A stretch of 64,000 bases of DNA from Microbacterium hydrocarbonoxydans (GTDB lineage: Bacteria; Actinomycetota; Actinomycetes; Actinomycetales; Microbacteriaceae), in the NCBI RefSeq assembly GCF_011752045.1, contig NZ_JAAKXW010000001.1, positions 186,001 to 250,000 of the forward strand, read 5' to 3'. A program made the translations under genes and the position numbers. A model generated the notes under the pieces. The model saw only the letters and a program-made list of their open reading frames with translations, did not search any database and was not told where the DNA came from. This document shows positions 24,598 through 33,606 of this stretch, in pieces; position 1 is the first letter of the stretch, and each line of letters starts with the position of its first letter.

Positions 24598-26529
24598 TCA
24601 GTTCGCGGCCACCGCCGCCGCGTCGAAGCCCTCCACCGGAAGGATGATCCGCTCGCGGGTGCGCTCCACGTCCGGGTCCGGGATCGGGATCGCGGAGAGC
24701 AGAGCCTTCGTGTACGGATGCTGCGGATCGTCGAACACCTGGTCGACGTCGCCCTGCTCCACGAACGAGCCTTTGTACATCACGGCGACGCGGTCGGCGA
24801 TGTGGCGGATCACGGCGAGGTCGTGCGCGACGAACAGGTACGACAGGCCCAGCTTCGCCTTCAGCTCGTCGAGCAGGTTGATCACGCCCGCCTGGATGGA
24901 GACGTCGAGGGCGGAGACCGGCTCGTCGAGCACGACGATCTTCGGGTTCGTCGACAGCGCACGGGCGATGCCGATGCGCTGACGCTGACCGCCGGAGAAC
25001 GCCTGCGGGAAGCGATCGACGTGGGCGGGGTCGAGTCCGACCAGACCCATCAGCTCCTCGACCCGGTCGAAGACCTCGTCCTTGTCCATGCCGATCGCCA
25101 GCATCGGCTCGGCGATGATGTCCCATACCGTCATGCGCGGGTCGAGAGCGCCCATCGGGTCCTGGAAGACGATCTGCAGGTCACGGCGGAGCTGACGCTC
25201 CTGCGCGCGGTTCTTGATGTCCGCCACGCTCGTGCCGGCGATCCGGATGTCTCCGTCCTCCTGCTTCACGAGGTCCATGATCTGCAGCAGCGTCGTGGTC
25301 TTGCCGCTGCCGGACTCGCCGACGATCGCGAGGGTCTCGCCCTCTCGGATGTCGAAGCTGATGCCCTTGACGGCCTGCACCTCGCCGACCTTGCGCTTGA
25401 GGAACGATCCCTTCATCAGCGGGAAGGTCTTCTTCAGGTTGATCGCCTCGAGGGTGATCGGACGCTCTTCACGGGGGATCTTCGTGAGGCTGCTCTCCGG
25501 GAGCTCCGGGACGGGGAACACCGGCAGCCCGCCGATCATCCCGTCGTCATCGATGTCGTGGGCACGGATGCAGGCCACGGTGTGGTCGGCGTGCCCCTCG
25601 GTCGCGATGGGCAGCAACTCCGGCTCCCGCTGGCGGCAGGCGTCGATCGCGATCGGGCACCGGGCCGCGAACGGGCAGGCGTCCGGGAGGTTGATGAGGA
25701 GCGGCGGATTGCCCTTGATCGGGATCAGCGGCACCTTCTCGGTCTTGTCGACCCGGGGGATCGCGCCGAGCAGGCCGATCGAGTACGGCATCCGCGTGCG
25801 GTAGAACAATTCGCGCACGGGGGCGTGCTCCACGGGCTTGCCCGCGTACATGACGAGCACGTCGTCCGCGGTCTTGGCGACGACGCCCATGTCATGCGTG
25901 ATCATGATCATGGCGGCGCCGGTCTCCTCCTGCGCCTTGTCCATGAGCTCCAGGATCTGCGCCTGGATGGTCACGTCCAGGGCCGTGGTCGGCTCGTCGG
26001 CGATGATCAGCTTAGGGTCGTTCGCCATCGCGATGGCGATCACCACGCGCTGGCGCATGCCGCCGGAGAACTCGTGCGGGAAGGCCTTCATGCGCCGTTC
26101 GGGCTCGGGGATGCCGACGAGCTTCAGCAACTCGACCGAGCGATCCCACGCAGCCTTCCTGGAGAGCCGGCGGTGCACGGTGAGCGCCTCGATGAGCTGA
26201 TCGCCGATCGTGAACACGGGGGTGAGGGACGTCAGCGGGTCTTGGAAGACCATGGCCATGCCGTTGCCTCGGATCACGGAGAGCTGCTTGTCGGACTTGC
26301 CGATCAGCTCCTGGCCGTCGAACACGATGGAGCCGGTGACCTTGGCGTTCTCGTCGAGCAGGCCCATGATCGCCAGCGATGTCACCGACTTGCCCGAGCC
26401 GGACTCGCCGACGATGCTGAGGGTCTTTCCTGCTTCGAGGTCGAAGGAGACACCGCGCACGGCATCCACGCGCCCCGCCTCGGAGGCGAAGCTGACCTTG
26501 AGGTCGCGGACGGAGAGGACAGTACTCAT
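24598..26529 (-). CDS. Fused two-domain peptide ABC transporter ATP-binding protein
   Basis: A 643-residue protein with two complete ABC ATPase domains, equal to DppD and DppF joined in one chain. Domain 1: Walker A GESGSGKS, signature FSGGMRQR, Walker B LIIADEP and H-loop MITHD. It ends with the peptide-transporter C-terminal zone (CPFAARCP). Domain 2 (from about residue 320): Walker A GESGSGKT, signature FSGGQRQR, Walker B IVVLDEP and H-loop FVAHD. ATG 26529 overlaps the upstream permease stop (ATGA). It hydrolyses ATP for uptake by the adjacent permeases. Confidence 0.94.
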   Translation of the reverse strand: MSTVLSVRDLKVSFASEAGRVDAVRGVSFDLEAGKTLSIVGESGSGKSVTSLAIMGLLDENAKVTGSIVFDGQELIGKSDKQLSVIRGNGMAMVFQDPLTSLTPVFTIGDQLIEALTVHRRLSRKAAWDRSVELLKLVGIPEPERRMKAFPHEFSGGMRQRVVIAIAMANDPKLIIADEPTTALDVTIQAQILELMDKAQEETGAAMIMITHDMGVVAKTADDVLVMYAGKPVEHAPVRELFYRTRMPYSIGLLGAIPRVDKTEKVPLIPIKGNPPLLINLPDACPFAARCPIAIDACRQREPELLPIATEGHADHTVACIRAHDIDDDGMIGGLPVFPVPELPESSLTKIPREERPITLEAINLKKTFPLMKGSFLKRKVGEVQAVKGISFDIREGETLAIVGESGSGKTTTLLQIMDLVKQEDGDIRIAGTSVADIKNRAQERQLRRDLQIVFQDPMGALDPRMTVWDIIAEPMLAIGMDKDEVFDRVEELMGLVGLDPAHVDRFPQAFSGGQRQRIGIARALSTNPKIVVLDEPVSALDVSIQAGVINLLDELKAKLGLSYLFVAHDLAVIRHIADRVAVMYKGSFVEQGDVDQVFDDPQHPYTKALLSAIPIPDPDVERTRERIILPVEGFDAAAVAAN

Positions 26530-27443
26530 GCGCGACCTCCAGCCGCCGAGGTCGGATCGAGGGCGTCGCGCAGGCCGTCGGCGATGAGGGCCATCGACAC
26601 GGTGAGCAGCGTGAGCGCCGCAGCGGGGAAGTAGAAGAGCCAGGGAGCGCTGACCAGCGTGCTGGATCCGTAGCCGATGAGTGCGCCCAGCGAGACGTCC
26701 GGCAGCTTCACGCCGAAGCCGAGGAAGGACAGGCCGGTCTCCGTCACCACCGCGTTGACGACGCCGATGGTGAAGTTGATCACCAGCAGCGACCCGATGT
26801 TGGGCAGCATGTGCCGCATCACGATGCTCATGCCGGAGAGACCGGCGTAGCGCGCGGCGTGGATGTACTCGCGCTCCTTCAGGGAGAGCGAGAGTGTCCA
26901 AATCACGCGCGCCGGGAAGAACCAGCCCACGATGAAGATCATCACCAGCGAGATGATGAGCCAGTTGCCGCCCGCGTCGTTGGAGATCATCGCGAGGATG
27001 AGGAAGTTCGGGATCACCATCATGAAGTGGATGACGGTGAGCGTGATCCGCTCGTAGGGACCGCCGAAGTACGCCGCGGTGGCACCGATGACGGCGGAGA
27101 GGGCCGTCGTCCCCACCGAGACCAGCACCGCGATCATCATCGAGCGCTGCAGACCGACCGCGACCTGCGCGAAGTTGTCGTTGCCCGAGCCGTTCGTCCC
27201 GAACCAGTGGGCGGCCGACGGAGCCTGACGGAGTGCGAGGAAGTCGAGTTCCTCGTGCGTGTACGGCGAGACGAGCGGTCCGATGATCGCGAACAGCACG
27301 AGCAGGGCGAGGACGACGACGCCGATGACGGCCCCGCGGTTGCGCAGGAAACGTCGCGTGTAGAGGGCCATCATCGAGGTGCGCTTGCGCACCTTCGGCT
27401 TCTCGGCGATCTCGGGGGAGACCCCGATGGATTCGATGGACAT
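26526..27443 (-). CDS. Peptide-type ABC transporter permease (DppC-like)
   Basis: A 305-residue inner-membrane permease with six hydrophobic helices after a basic N-terminus (FLRNRGAVIGVVVLALLVL). It has the OppC_N region and the EAA-type loop ARYAGLSGMSIVMRHMLPNI that contacts the ATPase. It starts one base after the stop of the upstream permease and overlaps the ATPase gene by four bases. It forms the channel with the next-listed permease. Confidence 0.92.
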   Translation of the reverse strand: MSIESIGVSPEIAEKPKVRKRTSMMALYTRRFLRNRGAVIGVVVLALLVLFAIIGPLVSPYTHEELDFLALRQAPSAAHWFGTNGSGNDNFAQVAVGLQRSMMIAVLVSVGTTALSAVIGATAAYFGGPYERITLTVIHFMMVIPNFLILAMISNDAGGNWLIISLVMIFIVGWFFPARVIWTLSLSLKEREYIHAARYAGLSGMSIVMRHMLPNIGSLLVINFTIGVVNAVVTETGLSFLGFGVKLPDVSLGALIGYGSSTLVSAPWLFYFPAAALTLLTVSMALIADGLRDALDPTSAAGGRA

Positions 27444-27444
27444 G

Positions 27445-28428
27445 TCAGTTCACCCGCACTCTCGGGTCGAGGACGACGACCATGACGTCGGCGAGGATGG
27501 CGCCGATCGCGGTCATGAGGGCACCGAACGCGGCGACGGCGACCGTGCCGTGCACGTCGTTGGTGTTCAAGGTCTGGATGAAGTACCGGCCCATGCCGTT
27601 CCAGTTGAAGATCGTCTCGGTGATCACCGCGCCGGTGAAGACGAGGGGGATCGTGAACGCCACCTGGGTGGTGACCGGGATCAGCGACGTGCGGAGCGCG
27701 TGCTTGCGGATCGCTTGCTGCTTGGTGAGCCCCTTCGCCCGCGCGGTGCGCACGTAGTCCGCCTTGATGTTGTCGAGGAGCAGCGAGCGCTGGAGGAAGT
27801 GGATCTGCGCATATCCGATGAGGACCAGGGCGATCGTCGGGAGCGCGAGATGCTGGAGCACGTCGACGAGGATGGGGAAGAAGCCCTCGACGCCCTTGCT
27901 GGATGAGCCGACGACGTAGAACACGGTCGTGCCGACCCAGTTGTTGAAGTTGATGGCGAGCAGTACGACCGTGAAGCCCGCGACGACGACCGGGATGTTC
28001 ATCGTCACGATGCTGGTGGCCTGGCCGATGCGGTCGGCGAGCTTGTACTGGCGGGATGCCGTGTAGACGCCGAGTGCGATGCCGAGGACCGTCGTCAGGA
28101 TCGTGGCGCCGAGAACCAGCTCGGCGCTGACCCAGACTCGATACGCGACCTGCTCGTTCACGGACTCACCGGTCGGACCCATGCCCCAGTCCCAGCGGAG
28201 GAAGATGCCCGACAGCCAGGTCCACCACCGCTCGATGAGCGGGACCGACTCGCTGAGATTGCGAGGGCGAAGGAGGTTGTCGATCTGCTCGGCCGACAGC
28301 GGTGGGCGGCGCTGGGAGTAGTTGTTCTCGGGGTCGAGATACAGCCAGGCGAGGAAGTACGTGATGTTCGTCGCGACGAAGATCATCAGCACCCACCCGA
28401 GCAGGCGGCGCAATAGATACTTGATCAA
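27445..28428 (-). CDS. Peptide-type ABC transporter permease (DppB-like)
   Basis: A 327-residue permease, first gene of the transporter operon. The N-terminus IKYLLRRLLGWVLMIFVATN is typical of DppB. The EAA loop is VRTARAKGLTKQQAIRKHALR and the C-terminus ends VVLDPRVRVN. I choose TTG 28428, which gives the family-typical N-terminus; a longer TTG start at 28500 would add unrelated residues. No strong ribosome-binding site is visible. A perfect 10-bp inverted repeat at 28465-28494 lies just upstream. Confidence 0.88.
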   Translation of the reverse strand: MIKYLLRRLLGWVLMIFVATNITYFLAWLYLDPENNYSQRRPPLSAEQIDNLLRPRNLSESVPLIERWWTWLSGIFLRWDWGMGPTGESVNEQVAYRVWVSAELVLGATILTTVLGIALGVYTASRQYKLADRIGQATSIVTMNIPVVVAGFTVVLLAINFNNWVGTTVFYVVGSSSKGVEGFFPILVDVLQHLALPTIALVLIGYAQIHFLQRSLLLDNIKADYVRTARAKGLTKQQAIRKHALRTSLIPVTTQVAFTIPLVFTGAVITETIFNWNGMGRYFIQTLNTNDVHGTVAVAAFGALMTAIGAILADVMVVVLDPRVRVN

Positions 28429-28464
28429 GGGTGTGAGTCTTTCTCTTTTACAGACGCGCGCGGG

Positions 28465-28494
28465 ATCTGCCGACGCAACGCTGAGTCGGCAGAT
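28465..28494. repeat. Perfect inverted repeat upstream of the peptide transporter operon
   Basis: Arms of 10 bp (28465-28474 and 28485-28494) with a 10-base spacer lie 36 bases before the first permease start, in a 238-bp divergent region shared with lepA. The half-site ATCTGCCGAC with one-turn spacing looks like a dimeric regulator operator; an RNA hairpin in the leader is the alternative. The rest of the gap up to 28651 holds no clear gene. Confidence 0.5.
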
Positions 28495-28651
28495 ATTCAA
28501 TCACCATCCGCCGCACTGCGCGACGCGACAACCCACTTGGTCTGTGACGGAGTCGTATCGCTCGCGGGATCCAGTGTCACTGTTCGCTCCCGGGCAACCT
28601 CGCGAGACTATCACCGGTTCCGCGGAATCGAGGATTGCCTTCCCCTGACCG

Positions 28652-28657
28652 TAGAAT
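28652..28657 (+). promoter_or_regulatory. -10 element of lepA
   Basis: TAGAAT ends nine bases before the lepA ATG at 28667, giving a leader of about zero to three bases. No good -35 is visible. Confidence 0.5.
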
Positions 28658-28666
28658 CGTCTGGAC

Positions 28667-30520
28667 ATGTCACCACGCGCTCTCACTCCGCTTCAGCCTG
28701 CCGCGACTCCGGCTGCGCAGATCCGAAACTTCTGCATCATCGCCCACATCGACCACGGCAAGTCGACCCTTGCGGACCGGATGCTGCAGATCACCGGCGT
28801 GGTCTCGGACCGGGACATGAGGGCCCAGTACCTCGACCGGATGGACATCGAGCGCGAGCGCGGCATCACGATCAAGAGCCAGGCGGTCCGGATGCCGTGG
28901 CAGATCGACGGCGAGACCTTCGCGCTGAACATGATCGACACGCCTGGGCACGTCGACTTCACGTACGAGGTGTCCCGATCGCTCGCCGCCTGCGAGGGCG
29001 CGATCCTCCTCGTCGACGCGGCGCAGGGCATCGAGGCGCAGACGCTCGCGAACCTCTACCTGGCGCTGGAGAACGACCTCCACATCATCCCGGTGCTGAA
29101 CAAGATCGACCTTCCGGCGGCCGACCCGGAGAAGTACGCCAAGGAGCTCGCGTCCCTCATCGGCGGCAAGCCGGAGGATGTGCTGCGGGTCTCCGGCAAG
29201 ACCGGCGTCGGCGTCGAGGAGCTCCTCGATCGCCTCGTGCAGGAGATCCCGGCTCCTCAGGGCGACGCGGATGCCCCGGCGCGCGCGATGATCTTCGACT
29301 CGGTGTACGACGCCTATCGCGGCGTCGTCACCTACGTCCGGATGGTCGACGGCAGCCTGTCGCCGCGCGAGCGCATCCAGATGATGTCCACCGGCGCGAA
29401 CCACGAGCTCCTCGAGATCGGCGTGTCCAGCCCCGAGCCGACGCCCACCAAGGGGCTCGGCGTGGGCGAGGTCGGCTACCTCATCACCGGAGTGAAGGAC
29501 GTCCGTCAGTCGAAGGTCGGCGACACGGTCACGACCGCCCGCAAGCCGGCATCCGCCCCGCTCGCCGGATACACCGACCCGAAGCCGATGGTCTTCTCCG
29601 GTCTGTACCCGATCGATGGCAGCGACTACGCCGAGTTGCGCGAGGCGCTGGACAAGCTGAAGCTCTCCGACGCCTCCCTCGTCTACGAGCCGGAGACCTC
29701 GGTCGCCCTCGGCTTCGGCTTCCGCTGCGGCTTCCTCGGACTGCTGCACCTCGAGATCATCACCGAGCGTCTCGCCCGCGAGTTCGGTCTCGACCTCATC
29801 ACCACGGCCCCCAGCGTGATCTACGAGGTCCTCACCAGCGACACCGGCGAGACCGTGACGGTGACCAACCCGAGCGAGTACCCGGACGGGCGCATCGGAT
29901 CCGTCTCCGAGCCGATGGTCAAGGCCGCGATCCTGCTGCCCAAGGACTATGTCGGCACGGTGATGGAGCTCTGCCAGTCGCGTCGCGGCTCGCTGCTCGG
30001 CATGGAGTACTTCTCCGAGGAGCGCGTGGAGCTCCGGTACAACATGCCGCTCGGCGAGATCGTCTTCGACTTCTTCGACCAGCTGAAGTCGAAGACCCAG
30101 GGCTACGCCTCGCTGGACTACGAGCCCTCCGGGCAGCAGGAGGCCGACCTCGTCAAGGTCGACATCCTCCTGCAGGGGGAGAAGGTCGATGCGTTCAGCT
30201 CGATCGTGCATCGCGACAAGGCCTACGCCTACGGCACGATGATGGCCGAGCGCCTTCGCAAGCTCATCCCGCGTCAGCAGTTCGAGGTGCCCATCCAGGC
30301 CGCGATCGGCGCGCGCATCATCGCCCGCGAGACGATCCGGGCGATCCGCAAGGACGTCCTCGCCAAGTGCTACGGCGGTGACATCACCCGCAAGCGCAAG
30401 CTCCTCGAGAAGCAGAAGGAGGGCAAGAAGCGCATGAAGATGGTGGGTCGCGTCGAGGTCCCCCAGGAGGCGTTCATCGCCGCGCTCTCCGGCGACGTCG
30501 AGGGCAAGGACAAGAAGTAG
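28667..30520 (+). CDS. lepA: Elongation factor 4 (ribosomal back-translocase)
   Basis: A 617-residue translational GTPase that remodels stalled or mistranslocated ribosomes. G motifs are visible: [13 protein letters not shown] (G1), GITIK (G2), DTPGH (G3), NKID (G4). The domain order is EF-G-like but without domain IV, and the LepA-specific C-terminal domain is present ([26 protein letters not shown]). The family length is about 600. It begins with a near-leaderless start and is followed by a hairpin at 30540-30556. lepA next to hemW is a common bacterial pairing, here separated by the DUF1990 gene. Confidence 0.97.
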   Translation: MSPRALTPLQPAATPAAQIRNFCIIAHIDHGKSTLADRMLQITGVVSDRDMRAQYLDRMDIERERGITIKSQAVRMPWQIDGETFALNMIDTPGHVDFTYEVSRSLAACEGAILLVDAAQGIEAQTLANLYLALENDLHIIPVLNKIDLPAADPEKYAKELASLIGGKPEDVLRVSGKTGVGVEELLDRLVQEIPAPQGDADAPARAMIFDSVYDAYRGVVTYVRMVDGSLSPRERIQMMSTGANHELLEIGVSSPEPTPTKGLGVGEVGYLITGVKDVRQSKVGDTVTTARKPASAPLAGYTDPKPMVFSGLYPIDGSDYAELREALDKLKLSDASLVYEPETSVALGFGFRCGFLGLLHLEIITERLAREFGLDLITTAPSVIYEVLTSDTGETVTVTNPSEYPDGRIGSVSEPMVKAAILLPKDYVGTVMELCQSRRGSLLGMEYFSEERVELRYNMPLGEIVFDFFDQLKSKTQGYASLDYEPSGQQEADLVKVDILLQGEKVDAFSSIVHRDKAYAYGTMMAERLRKLIPRQQFEVPIQAAIGARIIARETIRAIRKDVLAKCYGGDITRKRKLLEKQKEGKKRMKMVGRVEVPQEAFIAALSGDVEGKDKK

Positions 30521-30539
30521 CGGCACTCCCAAGGCGGGT

Positions 30540-30556
30540 CCACCGCGGCGCGGTGG
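30540..30556 (+). terminator. Possible weak hairpin after lepA
   Basis: Seven-base arms (30540-30546 and 30550-30556) with a three-base loop lie 19 bases after the lepA stop. No T tract follows, so it may be a pause site or nothing. Confidence 0.3.
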
Positions 30557-30579
30557 GTGTTCGCTCAGGGAAGCCCCAG

Positions 30580-30585
30580 TAGTCT
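30580..30585 (+). promoter_or_regulatory. Leaderless -10 element of the DUF1990 gene
   Basis: TAGTCT ends seven bases before the ATG at 30593. Confidence 0.5.
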
Positions 30586-30592
30586 GGAACCC

Positions 30593-31246
30593 ATGCGGCG
30601 CGGGACTTTCCGAGACGACACGGTGGACTATGCGGCCGTGGGTGCGACCCATGCCCCCGACCTGATGCAGTATCCGCCGGAGCGGAGCATCCCGGCCGAG
30701 GAGTCGTGGCGGATCGGCAGCGGGGCCGAGCGGTTCCAGACCGCCGGTGAGGCGCTGCTGTCGTGGACGGCTCAGCGCGCCGCCGGCCTCAGCATCGAAG
30801 ACGTGCGCCCGGCCTCCGGCCCCGCCTACGCGGGGGTGAGCTTCGACGCGGAGGGCAACGCGATCGCGCCGAGCAAGCGCGACGTCGAGCAGCGCTTCGA
30901 CGCCGAGGGCACGCCGTTCGTCGGTCCGGGCATGACGCTGCACCTCAAGGGTCGCATCGGCGGAATGCGCGCGGACGCCGAGATGCGCGTGATCTCGGTC
31001 ACCGAGGAGAAGCGGCGCATCGGCTTCGTGCTGGGCACCGTCGGCGGCTCCGTGGTGAGCGGCGAGGAGTCCTTCGACCTGGACTGGCGCGAGGACAACG
31101 ACGAGGTGTGGTTCACCGTACGCGCCTTCGATGCGCCGAACTCCCTGCTGTACCGCACTCTTCCGGTGCTGATGAAGCGCCGCCGGCGCGAGCTCTTCGC
31201 GCGCTATCTGCGGGCGATCTCCCCGCTGTACGCGACCCCCGTCTGA
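30593..31246 (+). CDS. DUF1990 family protein
   Basis: A 217-residue protein of the DUF1990 family, function unknown. Typical features are the N-terminal DYAAVGAT, the GSGAERFQTAGEALLSW segment, and the C-terminal pair GFVLGTVGGSVVSGEESF and WFTVRAFDAP. It has no signal peptide or membrane segment. The family is predicted to have a lipid-binding-like beta barrel. The start at 30593 is set by a TAGTCT hexamer seven bases upstream; earlier in-frame starts lack support. Its stop overlaps the hemW start (TGATG), so the two are coupled. Confidence 0.82.
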   Translation: MRRGTFRDDTVDYAAVGATHAPDLMQYPPERSIPAEESWRIGSGAERFQTAGEALLSWTAQRAAGLSIEDVRPASGPAYAGVSFDAEGNAIAPSKRDVEQRFDAEGTPFVGPGMTLHLKGRIGGMRADAEMRVISVTEEKRRIGFVLGTVGGSVVSGEESFDLDWREDNDEVWFTVRAFDAPNSLLYRTLPVLMKRRRRELFARYLRAISPLYATPV

Positions 31247-32463
31247 TGGCGGGCCCCCTCCCTCTCGGCGACCCGGCGCCGGCCGACGGCCGCCTGCCCG
31301 CCGACCTGCCGATCGACGCGGACGTCCCGTTCTCCGCATATCTGCACATCCCGTTCTGCCGGGTCCGCTGCGGATACTGCGACTTCAACACCTACACGTC
31401 CGGAGAGCTGCGGGGTGCGCGGCAGGAGGACTACGCCTCGACCCTGCTCGCCGAGATCGCCCTCGCCGAGCGCGTCCTCGGCGAAGCCGGTGCGCTGCGC
31501 CCGATGGACACCGTCTTCTTCGGCGGCGGCACGCCCACCCTGCTGCCGGCTGGCGACCTGGCGAGGATGCTCGACGCGGCGGCATCCGCATTCGGCATCG
31601 CCGACGGCGCCGAGGTGACGGTCGAGGCGAACCCGGACACCGTCACCCCCGAGGTGGTCAGGACGCTCGCCGACGCCGGCGTGACCCGGCTGTCGATCGG
31701 CATGCAGTCGGCGGTGCCTCACGTGCTGGCAGCTCTCGACCGCACCCATCGTCCTGAGAACGTCAGCTCCGCCGTCGCCGCGGCCAAGGACGCAGGGCTC
31801 GCGGTGAGCGTCGACCTCATCTACGGCGCGCCGGGGGAGTCGCTCGGCGACTGGGAGGCGTCGCTGGACGCTGCCCTGGCCCTCGATTCCGACCACGTCT
31901 CCGCCTATGCGCTGATCATCGAGGACGGCACGAAGCTCGCCAGGCAGATCCGCCGCGGCGAGGTGCCGATGCCGGACGACGACCTCCAGGCCGACATGTA
32001 CGAGCTCGCCGACGCACGGCTGGCCGGCGCCGGATTCGACTGGTACGAGGTCAGCAACTGGGCGCGCACGCCGGATCAGCGCTCCCGGCACAACCTCGCC
32101 TACTGGCGGGGGAGCGACTGGTGGGGCTTCGGCCCCGGTGCGCACAGTCACGTCGCCGGCCTGCGCTGGTGGAACGTGAAGCATCCTGCGGCGTACACGC
32201 AGCGGCTGGCGGCATCCGAGTCGCCGGCGGCGGGCACGGAGCGCCCGGATCCGGAGGCGCGGATGCTGGAGCGGGTCCTGCTGCAGAGCCGTCTGGCCGA
32301 GGGCATCGCCGTCGCTGACCTCCCGGCCGGGAACCGCGACCGGGTGGCCGGTCTCATCGCCGGCGGGCTGGTCGACCCCGCATCGGCGCTTCGCGGCCGG
32401 GTGCGGCTCACCCTGCGAGGACGGCTCCTCGCCGATGCCGTCGTGCGCGAACTCACCGACTGA
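31246..32463 (+). CDS. hemW: Radical SAM heme chaperone HemW
   Basis: A 405-residue radical SAM protein that binds heme and delivers it to targets. The iron-sulfur motif is CRVRCGYC (C-x3-C-x2-C, about residues 39-46), preceded by AYLHIPF. Then come FFGGGTPTLL, SIGMQS and DLIYGAPGES, the HemN/HemW blocks. The C-terminal HemN_C domain is present. It differs from oxygen-independent coproporphyrinogen oxidase HemN in having no N-terminal extension with the fourth Cys: C-x2-C-x-C is replaced by C-G-Y-C-D-F as in HemW. ATG 31246 overlaps the DUF1990 stop. Confidence 0.92.
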   Translation: MAGPLPLGDPAPADGRLPADLPIDADVPFSAYLHIPFCRVRCGYCDFNTYTSGELRGARQEDYASTLLAEIALAERVLGEAGALRPMDTVFFGGGTPTLLPAGDLARMLDAAASAFGIADGAEVTVEANPDTVTPEVVRTLADAGVTRLSIGMQSAVPHVLAALDRTHRPENVSSAVAAAKDAGLAVSVDLIYGAPGESLGDWEASLDAALALDSDHVSAYALIIEDGTKLARQIRRGEVPMPDDDLQADMYELADARLAGAGFDWYEVSNWARTPDQRSRHNLAYWRGSDWWGFGPGAHSHVAGLRWWNVKHPAAYTQRLAASESPAAGTERPDPEARMLERVLLQSRLAEGIAVADLPAGNRDRVAGLIAGGLVDPASALRGRVRLTLRGRLLADAVVRELTD

Positions 32464-32490
32464 ACTGATGAGCACAGCCGGGGTGCAGGG

Positions 32491-32522
32491 TAGAATTGGC
32501 ACTCTGAACGTCTGAGTGCCAA
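32491..32522 (+). promoter_or_regulatory. CIRCE operator (32496-32522) with overlapping -10 TAGAAT
   Basis: A perfect 9-9-9 inverted repeat, TTGGCACTC then nine bases then GAGTGCCAA, at 32496-32522. The consensus is TTAGCACTC/GAGTGCTAA; here one base differs in each arm symmetrically, so pairing is kept. The -10 TAGAAT (32491-32496) shares its last base with the operator, so bound HrcA would block transcription start. Confidence 0.93.
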
Positions 32523-32538
32523 TGGGAAGGGGAGGGCG

Positions 32539-33570
32539 ATGGTCACGGAGAGGGGCCTCCAGGTTCTGCGCGCGATCGTGCAGGACTACGTCGAGACCCA
32601 CGAGCCCGTCGGCAGCCGCTCCATCGTCGACCGATACGCCTTCGGCGTCTCCGCTGCCACGATCCGCAACGACATGGCGCTCCTCGAGGACGAGGAGCTG
32701 ATCACCGCTCCGCACACGTCGTCGGGGCGCGTGCCGACCGACAAGGGCTACCGCGTCTTCGTCAACCACCTCGCGCAGCTGCGGCCGCTCTCCTCGGCGC
32801 AGCGCACCGCGATCGAGTCGTTCCTCGCCGACCCCGTGGATCTCGACGACCTGATGGCGCGGACCGTCCGCGTGCTCACCCGGCTGACAGGGCAGGTGGC
32901 GCTGGCGCAGTACCCGTCGTTCGCGCGGGCGCATCTCACCCACCTCGAGCTCGTCGCCCTCGCCCCGAACCGGCTGCTCGTCGTGCTCGTCACGGATGCC
33001 GGCGGGGTGTCCCAGCGGATGACGCCGCTGCCCGTCGAGGTCGACGAGTCCGACATGGCGCTGCTGCGCGCCCGCCTGTCCGCGCTCATCACGGGCCGGG
33101 CGGTGAGCGATGCCGCCGAACGGCTGCAGAGCCTCCTCGACGCCGAGGACCAGACCAAGGATCCGGCGCTCCGGACGCTCGCGAGCGTGATCGTCGACGA
33201 GCTCGGCGAGTTCCGTCAGGAGCGTCTGGTCATGGCGGGGGCGGCCACGCTCGCCCGCCGCGAGCAGGACTTCCGCGGCAGCATCCATCCCCTCCTCGAG
33301 GCGATCGAGGAGCAGGTCACACTGCTGCGGCTGATGAGCGAGATGGAGGCCGACGCGCACGGTCTCGCCGCCAGCATCGGCACGGAGAACGCCCCGTTCG
33401 GCCTCGGCGAGGCCTCGATCGTGGCGAGCAACTACGCCGCACCCAGCGGCACCGCACGCGTCGGCGTGATGGGGCCGACGCGCATGGACTATCCGAGCAA
33501 TCTCGCGGCGGCACGGGCCGTGGCCCGCTATCTGTCGCGGATGCTCGATGAGGACGAGGCGAGCCGCTGA
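32539..33570 (+). CDS. hrcA: Heat-inducible transcription repressor HrcA
   Basis: A 343-residue repressor of class I heat-shock genes that binds CIRCE and depends on GroEL for folding. The N-terminal winged helix contains VGSRSIVDRYAFGVSAATIRNDMALLE. It is followed by the GAF-like domain and inserted dimerisation domain, with HLELVALAPNRLLVVLVTD in the middle. The C-terminus GVMGPTRMDYPSNLAAARAVARYLS is diagnostic. The ATG is preceded by GGAAGGGGA. A CIRCE site lies 17 bases upstream, so it represses itself and, by cotranscription, dnaJ and perhaps genes beyond. Confidence 0.96.
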   Translation: MVTERGLQVLRAIVQDYVETHEPVGSRSIVDRYAFGVSAATIRNDMALLEDEELITAPHTSSGRVPTDKGYRVFVNHLAQLRPLSSAQRTAIESFLADPVDLDDLMARTVRVLTRLTGQVALAQYPSFARAHLTHLELVALAPNRLLVVLVTDAGGVSQRMTPLPVEVDESDMALLRARLSALITGRAVSDAAERLQSLLDAEDQTKDPALRTLASVIVDELGEFRQERLVMAGAATLARREQDFRGSIHPLLEAIEEQVTLLRLMSEMEADAHGLAASIGTENAPFGLGEASIVASNYAAPSGTARVGVMGPTRMDYPSNLAAARAVARYLSRMLDEDEASR

Positions 33571-33606
33571 CGCGGCCGCCCAGACACGACACGCAGAAGG
33601 GCCATC

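Noticed and set aside
28500..28502. Longer TTG start for the first peptide permease
   Set aside because: It adds 24 residues unlike the family N-terminus and would place the inverted repeat inside the coding region. TTG 28428 gives the typical IKYLLRRLLG start.
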